This document shows, in pieces, positions 35,147 through 43,546 of a DNA stretch of 64,000 bases. Origin of the DNA: Streptomyces sp. CG 926 (lineage in GTDB: Bacteria > Actinomycetota > Actinomycetes > Streptomycetales > Streptomycetaceae). The notes below the pieces were generated by a model that saw nothing but the letters and a program-made list of their open reading frames with translations, made no database searches and was not told the origin of the DNA. A program made the translations under genes and the position numbers. Numbering within the stretch: the stretch's first letter is position 1; the number at the start of each line of letters is the position of its first letter. Location of the stretch: the NCBI RefSeq assembly GCF_003148825.1, contig NZ_QGGZ01000006.1, forward strand, positions 62,001 to 126,000, in the 5' to 3' direction.

Positions 35147-36238
35147 ATGTCCGACGCAGTGCTGCTCGTGGGAACCCGCAAGGGACTTTTCGTCGGACGT
35201 CGCCGGGGCGCGGCGCCCTGGGAGTTCGACGGACCCCAGTTCAACGCCCAGGCCGTCTACGCGGTCGCCGTGGACCGACGGGGACCGGTACCCCGACTGC
35301 TGGTCGGCGGGGACAGCGCCCACTGGGGCCCGTCCGTCTTCAGCTCCGACGACCTCGGGGCGACCTGGCGGGAGCCCGCCGCACCCGCCGTGAAGTTCCC
35401 GAAGGACACCGGGGCCTCCCTGGAACGGGTCTGGCAGCTGCAGCCGGCCGGCCCGGAGGCCCCCGACGTCGTGTACGCGGGGACGGAACCGGCCGCGCTG
35501 TTCCGCTCGACCGACCGGGGCGACTCCTTCGAGCTGGTCCGCCCGCTGTGGGAGCACCCGAGCCGCGACAAGTGGGTACCGGGCGGCGGGGGCGAGGGCC
35601 TGCACACGGTGATCACCGACCCCCGCGACCCGGACGCGGTGACGGTGGCCGTCTCCACCGCCGGCGTGTTCCGCACCACGGACGGCGGGGCCAGCTGGAA
35701 CCCGTCCAACCAGGGGGTCTCGGCGGTGTTCCTGCCGGACCCGAACCCCGAGTTCGGCCAGTGCGTGCACAAGATCGCCCAGGACGCCGGGGACACCGAC
35801 CGGCTCTACCTGCAGAACCACTGGGGCGTCTACCGCAGCGACGACGCGGGCGGCCGGTGGACCGACATCGGCGGCGGCCTCCCCTCCGACTTCGGCTTCG
35901 CGGTCGCGGCCCATCCGCACCGCCCGGACACCGCCTACGTCTTCCCGCTCAACGCGGACTCCGACCGGGTCCCGGCCGAGCACCGGTGCCGGGTCTTCCG
36001 TACCCGGGACGCGGGCGCCACCTGGGAGCCGCTGGCCCGCGGACTCCCCGCCGGCGACCACTACGGCACGGTGCTGCGCGACGCGCTGTGCACGGACGAC
36101 GCGGACCCGGCGGGCATCTACTTCGGCAACCGCAACGGCGAGGTGTACGCCAGCCACGACGACGGCGAGAGCTGGCAACTCCTCGCCGAGCACCTCCCCG
36201 ACGTCCTGTGCGTGCGGGCGGCCACGTTCGGCCAGTAG
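35147..36238 (+). CDS. BNR/VPS10-type beta-propeller protein
   Basis: A 363-aa soluble beta-propeller with repeated Asp-box-like S/T-x-D-x-G-x-[ST]-W motifs: SSDDLGATWRE, STDRGDSFEL, TTDGGASWNP, SDDAGGRWTD, TRDAGATWEP and SHDDGESWQL. It resembles exo-alpha-sialidase/YCF48-like proteins, but no catalytic sialidase residues are identifiable, so the role is binding or unknown hydrolysis. There is no signal peptide. The ATG at 35147 has GGAGG upstream. The uracil-DNA glycosylase starts 11 bp after its stop, so both are likely on one transcript. Confidence 0.87.
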   Translation: MSDAVLLVGTRKGLFVGRRRGAAPWEFDGPQFNAQAVYAVAVDRRGPVPRLLVGGDSAHWGPSVFSSDDLGATWREPAAPAVKFPKDTGASLERVWQLQPAGPEAPDVVYAGTEPAALFRSTDRGDSFELVRPLWEHPSRDKWVPGGGGEGLHTVITDPRDPDAVTVAVSTAGVFRTTDGGASWNPSNQGVSAVFLPDPNPEFGQCVHKIAQDAGDTDRLYLQNHWGVYRSDDAGGRWTDIGGGLPSDFGFAVAAHPHRPDTAYVFPLNADSDRVPAEHRCRVFRTRDAGATWEPLARGLPAGDHYGTVLRDALCTDDADPAGIYFGNRNGEVYASHDDGESWQLLAEHLPDVLCVRAATFGQ

Positions 36239-36249
36239 AGTGATCCACC

Positions 36250-36936
36250 GTGGCAGCACGACCGTTGAACGAGATCGTCGAGCCGGGCTGGGCCCGTGCT
36301 CTGGAGCCGGTGGCGGGGCAGATCGCCGCCATGGGCGACTTCCTGCGCGCCGAGATCGCGGCGGGGAGGACGTACGTACCGGCCGGGGCCAATGTGCTGC
36401 GCGCCTTCCAACAGCCCTTCGACGAGGTCAAGGTGCTGATCGTCGGGCAGGACCCCTACCCCACACCGGGGCACGCGGTGGGACTGTCCTTCTCGGTGGC
36501 ACCCGACGTACGGCCGGTGCCACCGAGCCTCGACAACATCTTCCTGGAGATGCACCGGGACATCGGCACCGGCCGCCCGGCGAACGGCGACCTCACCCCG
36601 TGGACCCGGCAGGGCGTCCTGCTGCTGAACAGGTCGCTCACGACCGCGCCCCGGCGCTCCAACGCGCACCAGGGCAAGGGCTGGGAGGCCGTCACCGACC
36701 AGGCCATCCGGGCCCTGGCCGCACGCGGCAAGCCGCTGGTCTCCATCCTCTGGGGACGGGCGGCCCGCAACCTGCGGCCGCTGCTCGGCGAACTGCCCGT
36801 GGTGGAGTCCTCGCACCCCTCCCCCAAGTCCGCCGACTACGGGTTCTTCGGCTCCCGGCCGTTCAGCCGGACGAACGAGCTGCTGGTGGGGCTGGGCTCA
36901 CAGGCTGTGGACTGGCGCTTGCCGTCAGTCAGTTGA
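36250..36936 (+). CDS. ung: Uracil-DNA glycosylase (family 1)
   Basis: A 228-aa family-1 UDG. The catalytic water-activating loop GQDPYPTPGHAVGLSFS is at residues ~63-79, the uracil pocket Asn lies in LLLNRSLTT, and the Leu-loop HPSPKSADYGFFGSRPFS has the catalytic His. It removes uracil from DNA to start base excision repair. GTG start at 36250, closely following the propeller gene. The length and all motifs are normal. Confidence 0.97.
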   Translation: MAARPLNEIVEPGWARALEPVAGQIAAMGDFLRAEIAAGRTYVPAGANVLRAFQQPFDEVKVLIVGQDPYPTPGHAVGLSFSVAPDVRPVPPSLDNIFLEMHRDIGTGRPANGDLTPWTRQGVLLLNRSLTTAPRRSNAHQGKGWEAVTDQAIRALAARGKPLVSILWGRAARNLRPLLGELPVVESSHPSPKSADYGFFGSRPFSRTNELLVGLGSQAVDWRLPSVS

Positions 36937-37032
36937 ACGTATCTGATATTCACCGGATAAATACGGACAGATGCCTCGCGAGAAGGCCCTGCCCGAACAC
37001 CTTGTTCCGATAAGCCAGTAGCATGCGGCGCC

Positions 37033-37947
37033 ATGAGCTCCCCCACTGGGCCCGCAAATGGCCTGCCCGTACGAATGCCGCGACCCCGCCAGACCGGACG
37101 GCACCGCCGGCCCGAGCCCGCGGTGGCGCCCGAGGGCGCGCCCGCGCTGGTGCTCGCCGTGCCCGGTGCCCCCTCGGCCGCCTCGCGAGGGCTGGCGGAA
37201 GAGATCATCAGCATCGGCCGCTCCGAGCTGCCGGGCCTCGACGCCCGCATCGGCTTCCTCGAAGGTGACGACGCCACCGAGTTCCCGTCCCTGTCCGGCG
37301 TGCTGTCCGCCGTCGCGACCGAGCGTGTCGCGCGCGCGGAGTTCGCCCGCGCGGCCGGCCACGAGGTGCCCGCGCCGACCGGCCCGGACGCCGTGGTCGT
37401 ACCGCTGCTCGCCGGCCCCGACAGCGATCTGCTCCGCCGGATGCGCCAAGCGCTGATGGACTCCTCCGCCGCCGCCGAGCTGGCCGACGTGCTCGGCCCG
37501 CACCCGCTGCTCGCCGAGGGCCTGCACGTGCGCCTGTCCGAGGCGGGCCTGGCCCGCGCCGACCGCGCCCGGCTCTTCACCGTGACCACCGCCGCCGACG
37601 GCATCGTCCTGGCGACCACCGGTGGCGAGGAGGCCGTACAGGCCGCCGGGATCACCGGCATGCTGCTGGCCGCCCGACTCGCCGTGCCCGTCAAGGCCGC
37701 CGCGCTCGACCAGGAGGGCTCGGTGGCCGCGGTCGCCGAGCAGCTGCGCCGCGAGGGCTCCACGCTGCTCGCGCTCGCCCCGTACCTGATCGGCCCGGAG
37801 GCCGCCGACGGGCTGCTCGACACCGCCTGCAAGGAGGCCGACTGCGCCACGGCCGAGGTGCTCGGCGCCTACGGCGCGCTCGGCAAGCTGGCCGTCGCGC
37901 AGTACGCCGCCGCTCTCGGGATCGCCCAGGACGCCGCCGCGCACTGA
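37033..37947 (+). CDS. Sirohydrochlorin-chelatase-like protein lacking the HG motif
   Basis: A 304-aa protein of two CbiX-like halves: ALVLAVPGAPSAASRGLAEEI, DAVVVPLLAGPDSDLLRRM, LADVLGPHPLL and LALAPYLIGP. In active chelatases the first strand ends VAHGSRDP, with the metal-inserting His; here it reads AVPGAPSA, so the His is absent. A probable degenerate paralogue with a non-catalytic or unknown role. No siroheme or sulfite reductase gene is adjacent. The ~95-bp AT-rich segment upstream (ATATTCACCGGATAAATACG) probably carries its promoter. The ATG at 37033 is followed by ~30 disordered residues. Confidence 0.8.
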   Translation: MSSPTGPANGLPVRMPRPRQTGRHRRPEPAVAPEGAPALVLAVPGAPSAASRGLAEEIISIGRSELPGLDARIGFLEGDDATEFPSLSGVLSAVATERVARAEFARAAGHEVPAPTGPDAVVVPLLAGPDSDLLRRMRQALMDSSAAAELADVLGPHPLLAEGLHVRLSEAGLARADRARLFTVTTAADGIVLATTGGEEAVQAAGITGMLLAARLAVPVKAAALDQEGSVAAVAEQLRREGSTLLALAPYLIGPEAADGLLDTACKEADCATAEVLGAYGALGKLAVAQYAAALGIAQDAAAH

Positions 37948-37958
37948 CCCACCCGTAC

Positions 37959-38017
37959 GACGCGAAAGGGCCCCCGCCGCCACGGTCACCCGTGGTGGGC
38001 GCGGGCCCTTTCGCGTC
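37959..38017. terminator. Strong bidirectional terminator
   Basis: GACGCGAAAGGGCCC (37959-37973) and GGGCCCTTTCGCGTC (38003-38017) form a perfect 15-bp stem with a T-rich ascending strand, between the convergent chelatase-like and lactonase genes. Confidence 0.85.
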
Positions 38018-38044
38018 TCCCGTCCCCCTGCGCGGCCGCGCGCC

Positions 38045-39109
38045 TCAGCCGAGGACGACGCAGGTGGCCGCCGGTACGGCTGTCGAGCCGGCCCGGCGCG
38101 GCTGTCCGGTCAGCGGGTCCACCTCGAACCAGGTGACGTCCCCCGAGCGCTCGTTGGCCGCGTAGAGCCGGTTCCCCGAGGGATCGACGGCGAGATCGCG
38201 CGGCCACGCGCCTCCGCAGGCCACGGCGCCGGTGAGCCGCGGCCTCGCGGGCCCGTCGGCGAGGGAGAGGGTGACGATCGCGTCGGTTCCGCGGACGGCC
38301 GCCCAGACGAACCGGCCGTCGGGCGAGGCGACGATCGCCGAGGGGTAGGCCCGTACGGCCCCTGAAGAGCCCCCGGAGGCCACCGGAACCTCCCCGACCG
38401 GTTCCAGCCGCCCGGACCGCGCGTTCCAGCGGCAGACGGTCACCTGCGGCTCCAGTTCGTGCAGTACGTACGCCACCTCACCCTCCGGATGGAAGGCGAG
38501 GTGGCGGGGGCCGGTCCCGGCGCGCAGCACGGTCTCGGTGTGCACCCGAGCCGCCCCGGTGGTCGGGTCGAGCGCGCAGACCCGTACCGAGTCGGTGCCG
38601 AGGTCCACGCTGAGCACCCAGCGGCCGGTCGGGTCCGGCAGCACCTGATGGGCGTGCGGGCCCTCCTGCCGGTCGGCGTCGGGACCGGAGCCCTGGTGCG
38701 ACAGGACGTGGGAGGGTCCGTCCGGGCGGCCGTCGGCGGCGAGCGGGATACTGCTGACGCTGCCGGAGGTGTAGTTGGCGGTGAGCAGCCGGCGCCCGGC
38801 CAGGCTGAGGTGGGTGGGACCGGAGCCCCCGACGCGGACGGGCGCGCCGAGGGGGGCGAGGCCCGCGGCGGTCGGCCGGTAGGCGGCCACCGCGCCGCGC
38901 TCGGTCTCGTTCACCGCGTAGAGCACGCCGGTGGAGCGGGAGAGGGCGAGGTACGAGGGGTCCTCGGCGGGGGTGATCGAGAGCGGGGTCAGCGCCCCGG
39001 TCTTCGGATCCACGGCGGCGGTGGTGACTCCGCGGCCACCCGTCGAGGTGAACGAGCCGATGTAGGCCCGGGGTTCACCGCCCCGGTCCCTGATGTCCGC
39101 GTCGCCCAC
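38045..39109 (-). CDS. Lactonase-family seven-bladed beta-propeller (6-phosphogluconolactonase-like)
   Basis: A 354-aa propeller of the YbhE/Pgl2 lactonase family: YIGSFTSTGGRGVTTAAVDP at the start, HAHQVLPDPTGRWVLSVDLGTD, GTGPRHLAFHPEGEVAYVLHEL and NERSGDVTWFEVDP. It presumably hydrolyses sugar lactones such as 6-phosphogluconolactone. There is no signal peptide. The NO synthase gene ends 55 bp upstream on the same strand, so the two may be cotranscribed, though no biochemical link is known to me. Confidence 0.9.
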   Translation of the reverse strand: MGDADIRDRGGEPRAYIGSFTSTGGRGVTTAAVDPKTGALTPLSITPAEDPSYLALSRSTGVLYAVNETERGAVAAYRPTAAGLAPLGAPVRVGGSGPTHLSLAGRRLLTANYTSGSVSSIPLAADGRPDGPSHVLSHQGSGPDADRQEGPHAHQVLPDPTGRWVLSVDLGTDSVRVCALDPTTGAARVHTETVLRAGTGPRHLAFHPEGEVAYVLHELEPQVTVCRWNARSGRLEPVGEVPVASGGSSGAVRAYPSAIVASPDGRFVWAAVRGTDAIVTLSLADGPARPRLTGAVACGGAWPRDLAVDPSGNRLYAANERSGDVTWFEVDPLTGQPRRAGSTAVPAATCVVLG

Positions 39110-39164
39110 GTCGAGCCCCTTTCACCGCTGCCGGATCCGTTCGGAGCCGACGGTAACAGAAGGT

Positions 39165-40301
39165 CTAGACCAAATCCCGCCCTTGGGCCCGCTCCTGTGC
39201 GCCGGGGTGGTGGACGTAGGCGGTGCTGCTGCTGCGGTCCTCGTAGGTGCGGTGGAAGACCGGGGTGGCGGAGCCGGAGATCGGCGGCACTATCCAGGAC
39301 CAGTCCGCGCCCACCTCGCGCCCCTTGCGCTCCTCCCGTTCCATGTGGGACAGGAAGCGCCGGGACTCGCTGTGGTGGTCGGCGATGGTGACCCCGGCGC
39401 GGTCGAAGGAGTGCAGGACGGCCCGGTTGAGTTCGACCAGCGCCCGGTCCTTCCAGAGGGAGCGGTCGCTGGAGGTGTCCAGACCCAGGCGGCGGGCGAC
39501 GGCGGGGAGGAGGTTGTACCGGTCGGTGTCGGCGAGGTTGCGCGCGCCGATCTCGGTGCCCATGTACCACCCGTTGAACGGCGCGGCCGGGTAGTGGATG
39601 CCGCCGACCTCCAGGCACATGTTGGAGATGGCGGGTACGGCGTGCCAGCGCAGCCCCCAATCCGCCCAGCCGTCGCCGTCGGGATGGTCGATCGGCACCT
39701 CCAGGACGGCGTCGGCGGGGGTCTCGAACCAGCGGGGCTTGTCGTCGACGCCTTGGACCACCAGCGGCAGGAGGTCGAAGGGGGTACCGGGGCCGCCGGG
39801 CCAGCCGAGCCGGAGCAGGGCCTCGGTCAGCGGGGCGTTGCGGGCGTCGCCGACGGTTATGGACGGGTGGTCGCCGTAGCCCGCGTATCTGACCAACTGC
39901 TCGCTCCAGATCAGCGGGCCGGGTCGGTCCGGGGCGTCCGGGGCGAAGACGGTGATGGTGGGCCTGACCCGGCCCCGGTTGGTCGCCTCACGCAGGTGGT
40001 CGAAGCACTCGGCGGCGATGCCGTCGGCGTCGGTGAGCCCGCGGCGGTCGCGGACCCGCAGCGAGTTCCAGTAGAGCCGCCCTATGCAGCGGTTACTGTT
40101 GCGCCAGGCGACCCGGGCCCCGTGGACCAGTTCCGCGGGGGTGTGCACATAGGTGCCGGTCGCGGCGAGCTCGGCCCGCACGGCGGCGAGTCGGGCGCGC
40201 GGGTCGCCGGCGTCCGCGTTCTCCCGGTGGAAGAGTCGGATGAACTCCTCGGCCGCTTCCCACACCTGAGCGGTGGTGGAGCGCTGTTGAAGAATTTCCA
40301 T
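39165..40301 (-). CDS. nos: Bacterial nitric oxide synthase (oxygenase domain)
   Basis: A 378-aa bacterial NOS oxygenase. The heme-thiolate Cys is in WRNSNRCIGR near residue 72. The substrate/pterin region DLRWHAVPAISNM-like appears as LRWHAVPAISNMCLEVGG, followed by FNGWYMGTEIGARN and the C-terminal WSWIVPPISGSATPVFH. The enzyme oxidises L-arginine to citrulline and NO, with electrons from a separate reductase. No reductase domain is fused. The ATG at 40301 agrees with bacterial NOS starts. The thaxtomin genes with which Streptomyces NOS is best known are not in the window. Confidence 0.95.
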   Translation of the reverse strand: MEILQQRSTTAQVWEAAEEFIRLFHRENADAGDPRARLAAVRAELAATGTYVHTPAELVHGARVAWRNSNRCIGRLYWNSLRVRDRRGLTDADGIAAECFDHLREATNRGRVRPTITVFAPDAPDRPGPLIWSEQLVRYAGYGDHPSITVGDARNAPLTEALLRLGWPGGPGTPFDLLPLVVQGVDDKPRWFETPADAVLEVPIDHPDGDGWADWGLRWHAVPAISNMCLEVGGIHYPAAPFNGWYMGTEIGARNLADTDRYNLLPAVARRLGLDTSSDRSLWKDRALVELNRAVLHSFDRAGVTIADHHSESRRFLSHMEREERKGREVGADWSWIVPPISGSATPVFHRTYEDRSSSTAYVHHPGAQERAQGRDLV

Positions 40302-40412
40302 TCCGGGCGGTTACCCCCTGTCCGACCAGATCCACCCTGTACTTGCCGGATGAATGTGCAATAAACAATTACCCGTTGTACATGTCGCAGGTCAGCGCGG
40401 GGTGATTGGCCG

Positions 40413-40442
40413 TGAGGGAGCACTCCTTGGAGTGATCCCTCA
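40413..40442. terminator. Hairpin between acetyltransferase and NOS genes
   Basis: TGAGGGA-G-CACTCC (40413-40426) pairs with GGAGTG-A-TCCCTCA (40429-40442), with one mismatch and a TT loop. It lies 71 nt past the acetyltransferase stop and 112 nt before the NOS start on the same strand. Confidence 0.6.
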
Positions 40443-40513
40443 TGAATCGGGCTGCGGTGGAGCACGCGGGGGCGTACGATCCGGCGCGTTCCGGGAGTTG
40501 GTGGTGCGCCGGG

Positions 40514-41107
40514 TCAGCGGCAGGGGCGACTCATGTAGAGCGCCCGCTCACCGACCGCCGGCGTGCCGTCGTACAGCGCGGTGTCGAGGCCGCAGAAGGT
40601 GAACCCCATCCGTCGATAGGCGTGCACCGCCGGGGCGTTGACCGAGCTGACCTCCAACCACAGGTGGTGTGCGCCCCGTTCGCGGGCGAACCGCTCGGCG
40701 CACTCCATCAGGCCGCGGCCGATGCCGCGACCCCGATGGCCGGGGGCGACCTCGATGTCCTCGACGGTCAGCCGCCGGTTCCAGGGCGCGTATCCGACGG
40801 CGGCGTACCCGCACAGCAGCTCGCCGTCGAGGGCCACGAAGGTCCGCGCGTCGGCGTCCGAGTCCTTGCCCCCGCCGAAGACCTGCTCGTCGTGTTCCTC
40901 GGGCGGGAACACCTTGTGCACGGGCGGGTCCACGGGGACCTCGCGGAGCAGGAAGCCCGAAGCGTAGCCGTCGTCCGGACCCGGCTCGCTCACCTCGAAG
41001 ACCGTGGCGGTGGTGAAGGAGCTGTCCAGGGCCTCGATGGCACCCGCGTCCTCGGGACGGGCGGGGCGGTACACGATCGTGTCGGCCGAGCCGTGTGCGG
41101 TGGTCAT
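40514..41107 (-). CDS. Streptothricin-acetyltransferase-like GNAT enzyme
   Basis: A 197-aa GNAT that closely follows the nourseothricin/streptothricin acetyltransferase pattern: IEALDSSFTTATVFEV at the start, DIEVAPGHRGRGIGRGLM for acetyl-CoA binding, and the signature LWLEVSSVNAPAVHAYRRMGF then CGLDTALYDGTP ending in ALYMSRPC. It probably modifies the beta-lysine amine of streptothricins and gives resistance. No streptothricin biosynthesis genes are in the window, so it is a stand-alone resistance gene. It is divergent from the HelD-like helicase over 141 bp. Confidence 0.88.
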   Translation of the reverse strand: MTTAHGSADTIVYRPARPEDAGAIEALDSSFTTATVFEVSEPGPDDGYASGFLLREVPVDPPVHKVFPPEEHDEQVFGGGKDSDADARTFVALDGELLCGYAAVGYAPWNRRLTVEDIEVAPGHRGRGIGRGLMECAERFARERGAHHLWLEVSSVNAPAVHAYRRMGFTFCGLDTALYDGTPAVGERALYMSRPCR

Positions 41108-41142
41108 GAGATCCACCGTACGCAAAAAATCCCCCGTCCGAA

Positions 41143-41208
41143 TTGGCTGACGAGGGAGAGAAGAGCGTATATTCAATGGTTCACGACTTTGCTTCGAACG
41201 AAGTCGTG
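41143..41208 (+). promoter_or_regulatory. Promoter and 5'-leader hairpin of the HelD-like gene
   Basis: TTGGCT (41143-41148) and TATATT (41168-41173) are spaced by 19 bp. Just downstream, CACGACTT (41182-41189) and AAGTCGTG (41201-41208) form a stem; an alternative inner stem CTTCG-AA-CGAAG excludes it. The hairpin would sit at the 5' end of the mRNA, so two mutually exclusive folds are possible. No rifamycin-associated element (GGGGCTTGC-type palindrome) was found. Confidence 0.45.
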
Positions 41209-41248
41209 GTGAAGCTTACGAGGACATTGTAGCGCGGCAGGAGTGCAA

Positions 41249-43546
41249 TTGTCAACCGAGGAATTCCGGAAAGAGCAGCAATTCGTCACCGACCTCTATC
41301 GGCGCCTCGACGGTCTGCGTGACCAGGCCGAACAGGCGGTCGAGGGGGCGCTGCGCGATGTCGGGACCGGATTTCAGGCGCGGCTGGAGCGGGACGTCCT
41401 GGTCGCCGAGCAGTCCGGTCTGCTTTCCGCCCTGAATGCGGGCGAGAACGGCCTGTGTTTCGGCCGTCTGGAGTTCTCCGACGGTCGGGACCACCACATC
41501 GGCCGGCTCGGAATCCGGGCCGACGACGCGGAACGCACCCCGTTGGTCCTGGACTGGCGCGCGGACGTGGCCCGCCCCTTCTACCTCGCCACCGGTCACA
41601 CCCCGATGGGTCTGCGCCGCCGCCGGCACATCAGCAGCCAGGGGCGTGTGGTCACCGCTCTGCACGACGAGATCCTCGACCTGACCGACGCGGAGCGCAC
41701 CGGGCACGAGGGCGCCGACGCGGACGCCGTGCTGCTCGCCGCGCTCGACGCCGCCCGGACCGGCCGGATGCACGACATCGTGCGCACCATCCAGGCCGAG
41801 CAGGACCGGATCATCCGCTCCACGCACCGTGGGGTGCTGGTCGTCGAGGGCGGTCCCGGCACCGGCAAGACCGCGGTCGCGCTGCACCGCGCCGCCTACC
41901 TGCTGTACGCCCACCGGGAGCTGCTCGCCAAGCGCGGTGTGCTGATCGTCGGACCGGGCCCGGCCTTCCTCGGCTACATCGGCGGGGTGCTCCCGGCCCT
42001 CGGCGAGACGGGCGTGCTGCTGGCCACCCCCGGCGAGCTCTTCCCCGGTGTGCACGCCACCGCCGCCGACCGCCCGGGGGCCGCCGCGGTGAAGGGGCGG
42101 GCCGCGATGGCGGAGGTCCTCGCCCGGGTGGTGGCCGACCGGCAGTGCCTGCCGGAGACGGTGCCGGCGGACACCGGCGAGGAGTACGACACCGTCCCCG
42201 AGCCGGCGCTGGAGATCGACCACGAGGAGTACGGGACGCTGCGGCTGGACCGCACCATGGCGTACGAGGCGCGCGACCGGGCCCGGGCCACCGGGCTGCC
42301 GCACAACCAGGCGCGTCCCTCCTTCGCCTTCCCGATCATCGACGCGCTCACCGCGCAGCTCGTCGACCGGCTGGGCGCCGATCCGTACGGCGGTCCGAAC
42401 CTGCTCGGCTCGGACGACATCGCCCAGCTCGGCAAGGAGATCGCGACGAGCACCGCCGTGCACGCGGCGATCGACTCGCTGTGGCCCTCCCTCACCCCCC
42501 AGCGACTGATCGCCGACTTCCTCGCGGATCCCACGCACCTGCCCGCGCACGAGGCCGACCTGATCCGGCGCGCGCCCTCGGGCCGGCCCGAATGGACCCC
42601 GGCCGACGTGCCGCTCCTGGACGAGGCGGCCGAGCTGCTCGGCGAGGACGACAGCGCCCGGCGAGCCGCCGAGGAGCGGGACCGGCAGCGCCGCATCGCC
42701 TACGCGCAGGGGGTGCTGGACCTGTCCGAGGGCTCGCAGTCGTACGAGTTCGAGGACGAGGAGAACGAATACCTCGCGGCCCACGACATCATCGACGCGG
42801 AGCGGATGGCCGAGCGCCATGAGGAGGCCGATCACCGCAGCACCGCCGAGCGGGCGGCGGCCGACCGGACCTGGGCCTTCGGACACGTCATCGTGGACGA
42901 GGCGCAGGAGCTGTCGGCGATGGCGTGGCGGCTGCTGATGCGGCGTTGCCCGACCCGGTCGATGACGCTGGTCGGCGACCCGGCGCAGACGGCCGACGAG
43001 GCGGGCTGCGGGTCGTGGGAGCGGATCCTCTCGCCGTACGTGGGCGAGCGCTGGGAGCTGGTCCGGCTGGGGGTCAACTACCGCACGCCGGCCGAGATCA
43101 TGGAGGTGGCGGCGGCCGTGCTGCGGACCGGCGATCCCGGCTTCGAGCCGCCGCGGTCGGTACGGGCCACCGGGGTGCGGCCGTGGGCGCAGGCGACCGG
43201 TGACCTCGCGGCGGCGACCCGGGAGGCCGTGGCGCGGGAGCTGCCGGCCGAAGGGCGGCTCGCGGTGATCGCGCCGCGGGCGCGGCACGCGGCCCTGGCC
43301 GCCGTACTGCCGGGGGTACGGGAGGGCGCGGAACCGGATCTGACCGGGGAGGTGGTCCTGCTGGACCCGCGCCAGGCCAAGGGGCTGGAGTTCGACACGG
43401 TGATCGTGGTGGAACCGGTCGAGCTGAGGCCGAGCGATCTGTACGTGGCGCTGACGCGGGCCACCCAGACCCTCGGGGTGGTGCACACCGCCGGCCGGCT
43501 GCCGGCAGGGCTGGCCGACGGTCCGCAGGGGCTGCTCAGGCGCTGA
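41249..43546 (+). CDS. HelD/HelR-type superfamily-1 helicase-like RNA polymerase factor
   Basis: A 765-aa UvrD-like ATPase: N-terminal coiled coil (EEFRKEQQFVTDLYRRLDGLRDQ), Walker A GGPGTGKTAVALHRAA at ~200, long insert, Walker B-type VIVDEAQELSAMAWRLL at ~547, GDPAQT motif III, and the C-terminal DPRQAKGLEFDTVIVVEP and YVALTRATQ. This layout is HelD, the factor that releases stalled or rifamycin-bound RNA polymerase in Gram-positives; HelR gives rifamycin tolerance in Streptomyces. The TTG at 41249 is preferred because GGAG ends 5 nt before it. The 3' end overlaps the convergent FUSC gene by 11 bp. Confidence 0.88.
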   Translation: MSTEEFRKEQQFVTDLYRRLDGLRDQAEQAVEGALRDVGTGFQARLERDVLVAEQSGLLSALNAGENGLCFGRLEFSDGRDHHIGRLGIRADDAERTPLVLDWRADVARPFYLATGHTPMGLRRRRHISSQGRVVTALHDEILDLTDAERTGHEGADADAVLLAALDAARTGRMHDIVRTIQAEQDRIIRSTHRGVLVVEGGPGTGKTAVALHRAAYLLYAHRELLAKRGVLIVGPGPAFLGYIGGVLPALGETGVLLATPGELFPGVHATAADRPGAAAVKGRAAMAEVLARVVADRQCLPETVPADTGEEYDTVPEPALEIDHEEYGTLRLDRTMAYEARDRARATGLPHNQARPSFAFPIIDALTAQLVDRLGADPYGGPNLLGSDDIAQLGKEIATSTAVHAAIDSLWPSLTPQRLIADFLADPTHLPAHEADLIRRAPSGRPEWTPADVPLLDEAAELLGEDDSARRAAEERDRQRRIAYAQGVLDLSEGSQSYEFEDEENEYLAAHDIIDAERMAERHEEADHRSTAERAAADRTWAFGHVIVDEAQELSAMAWRLLMRRCPTRSMTLVGDPAQTADEAGCGSWERILSPYVGERWELVRLGVNYRTPAEIMEVAAAVLRTGDPGFEPPRSVRATGVRPWAQATGDLAAATREAVARELPAEGRLAVIAPRARHAALAAVLPGVREGAEPDLTGEVVLLDPRQAKGLEFDTVIVVEPVELRPSDLYVALTRATQTLGVVHTAGRLPAGLADGPQGLLRR

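Noticed and set aside
40302..40513. A small gene between the NOS and acetyltransferase genes
   Set aside because: The frames there lack family similarity and the space contains a terminator hairpin and an AT-rich promoter stretch.
41108..41248. A rifamycin-associated element upstream of the HelD-like gene
   Set aside because: No GGGGCTTGC...GCAAGCCCC-type palindrome is present; only an unrelated hairpin was found.
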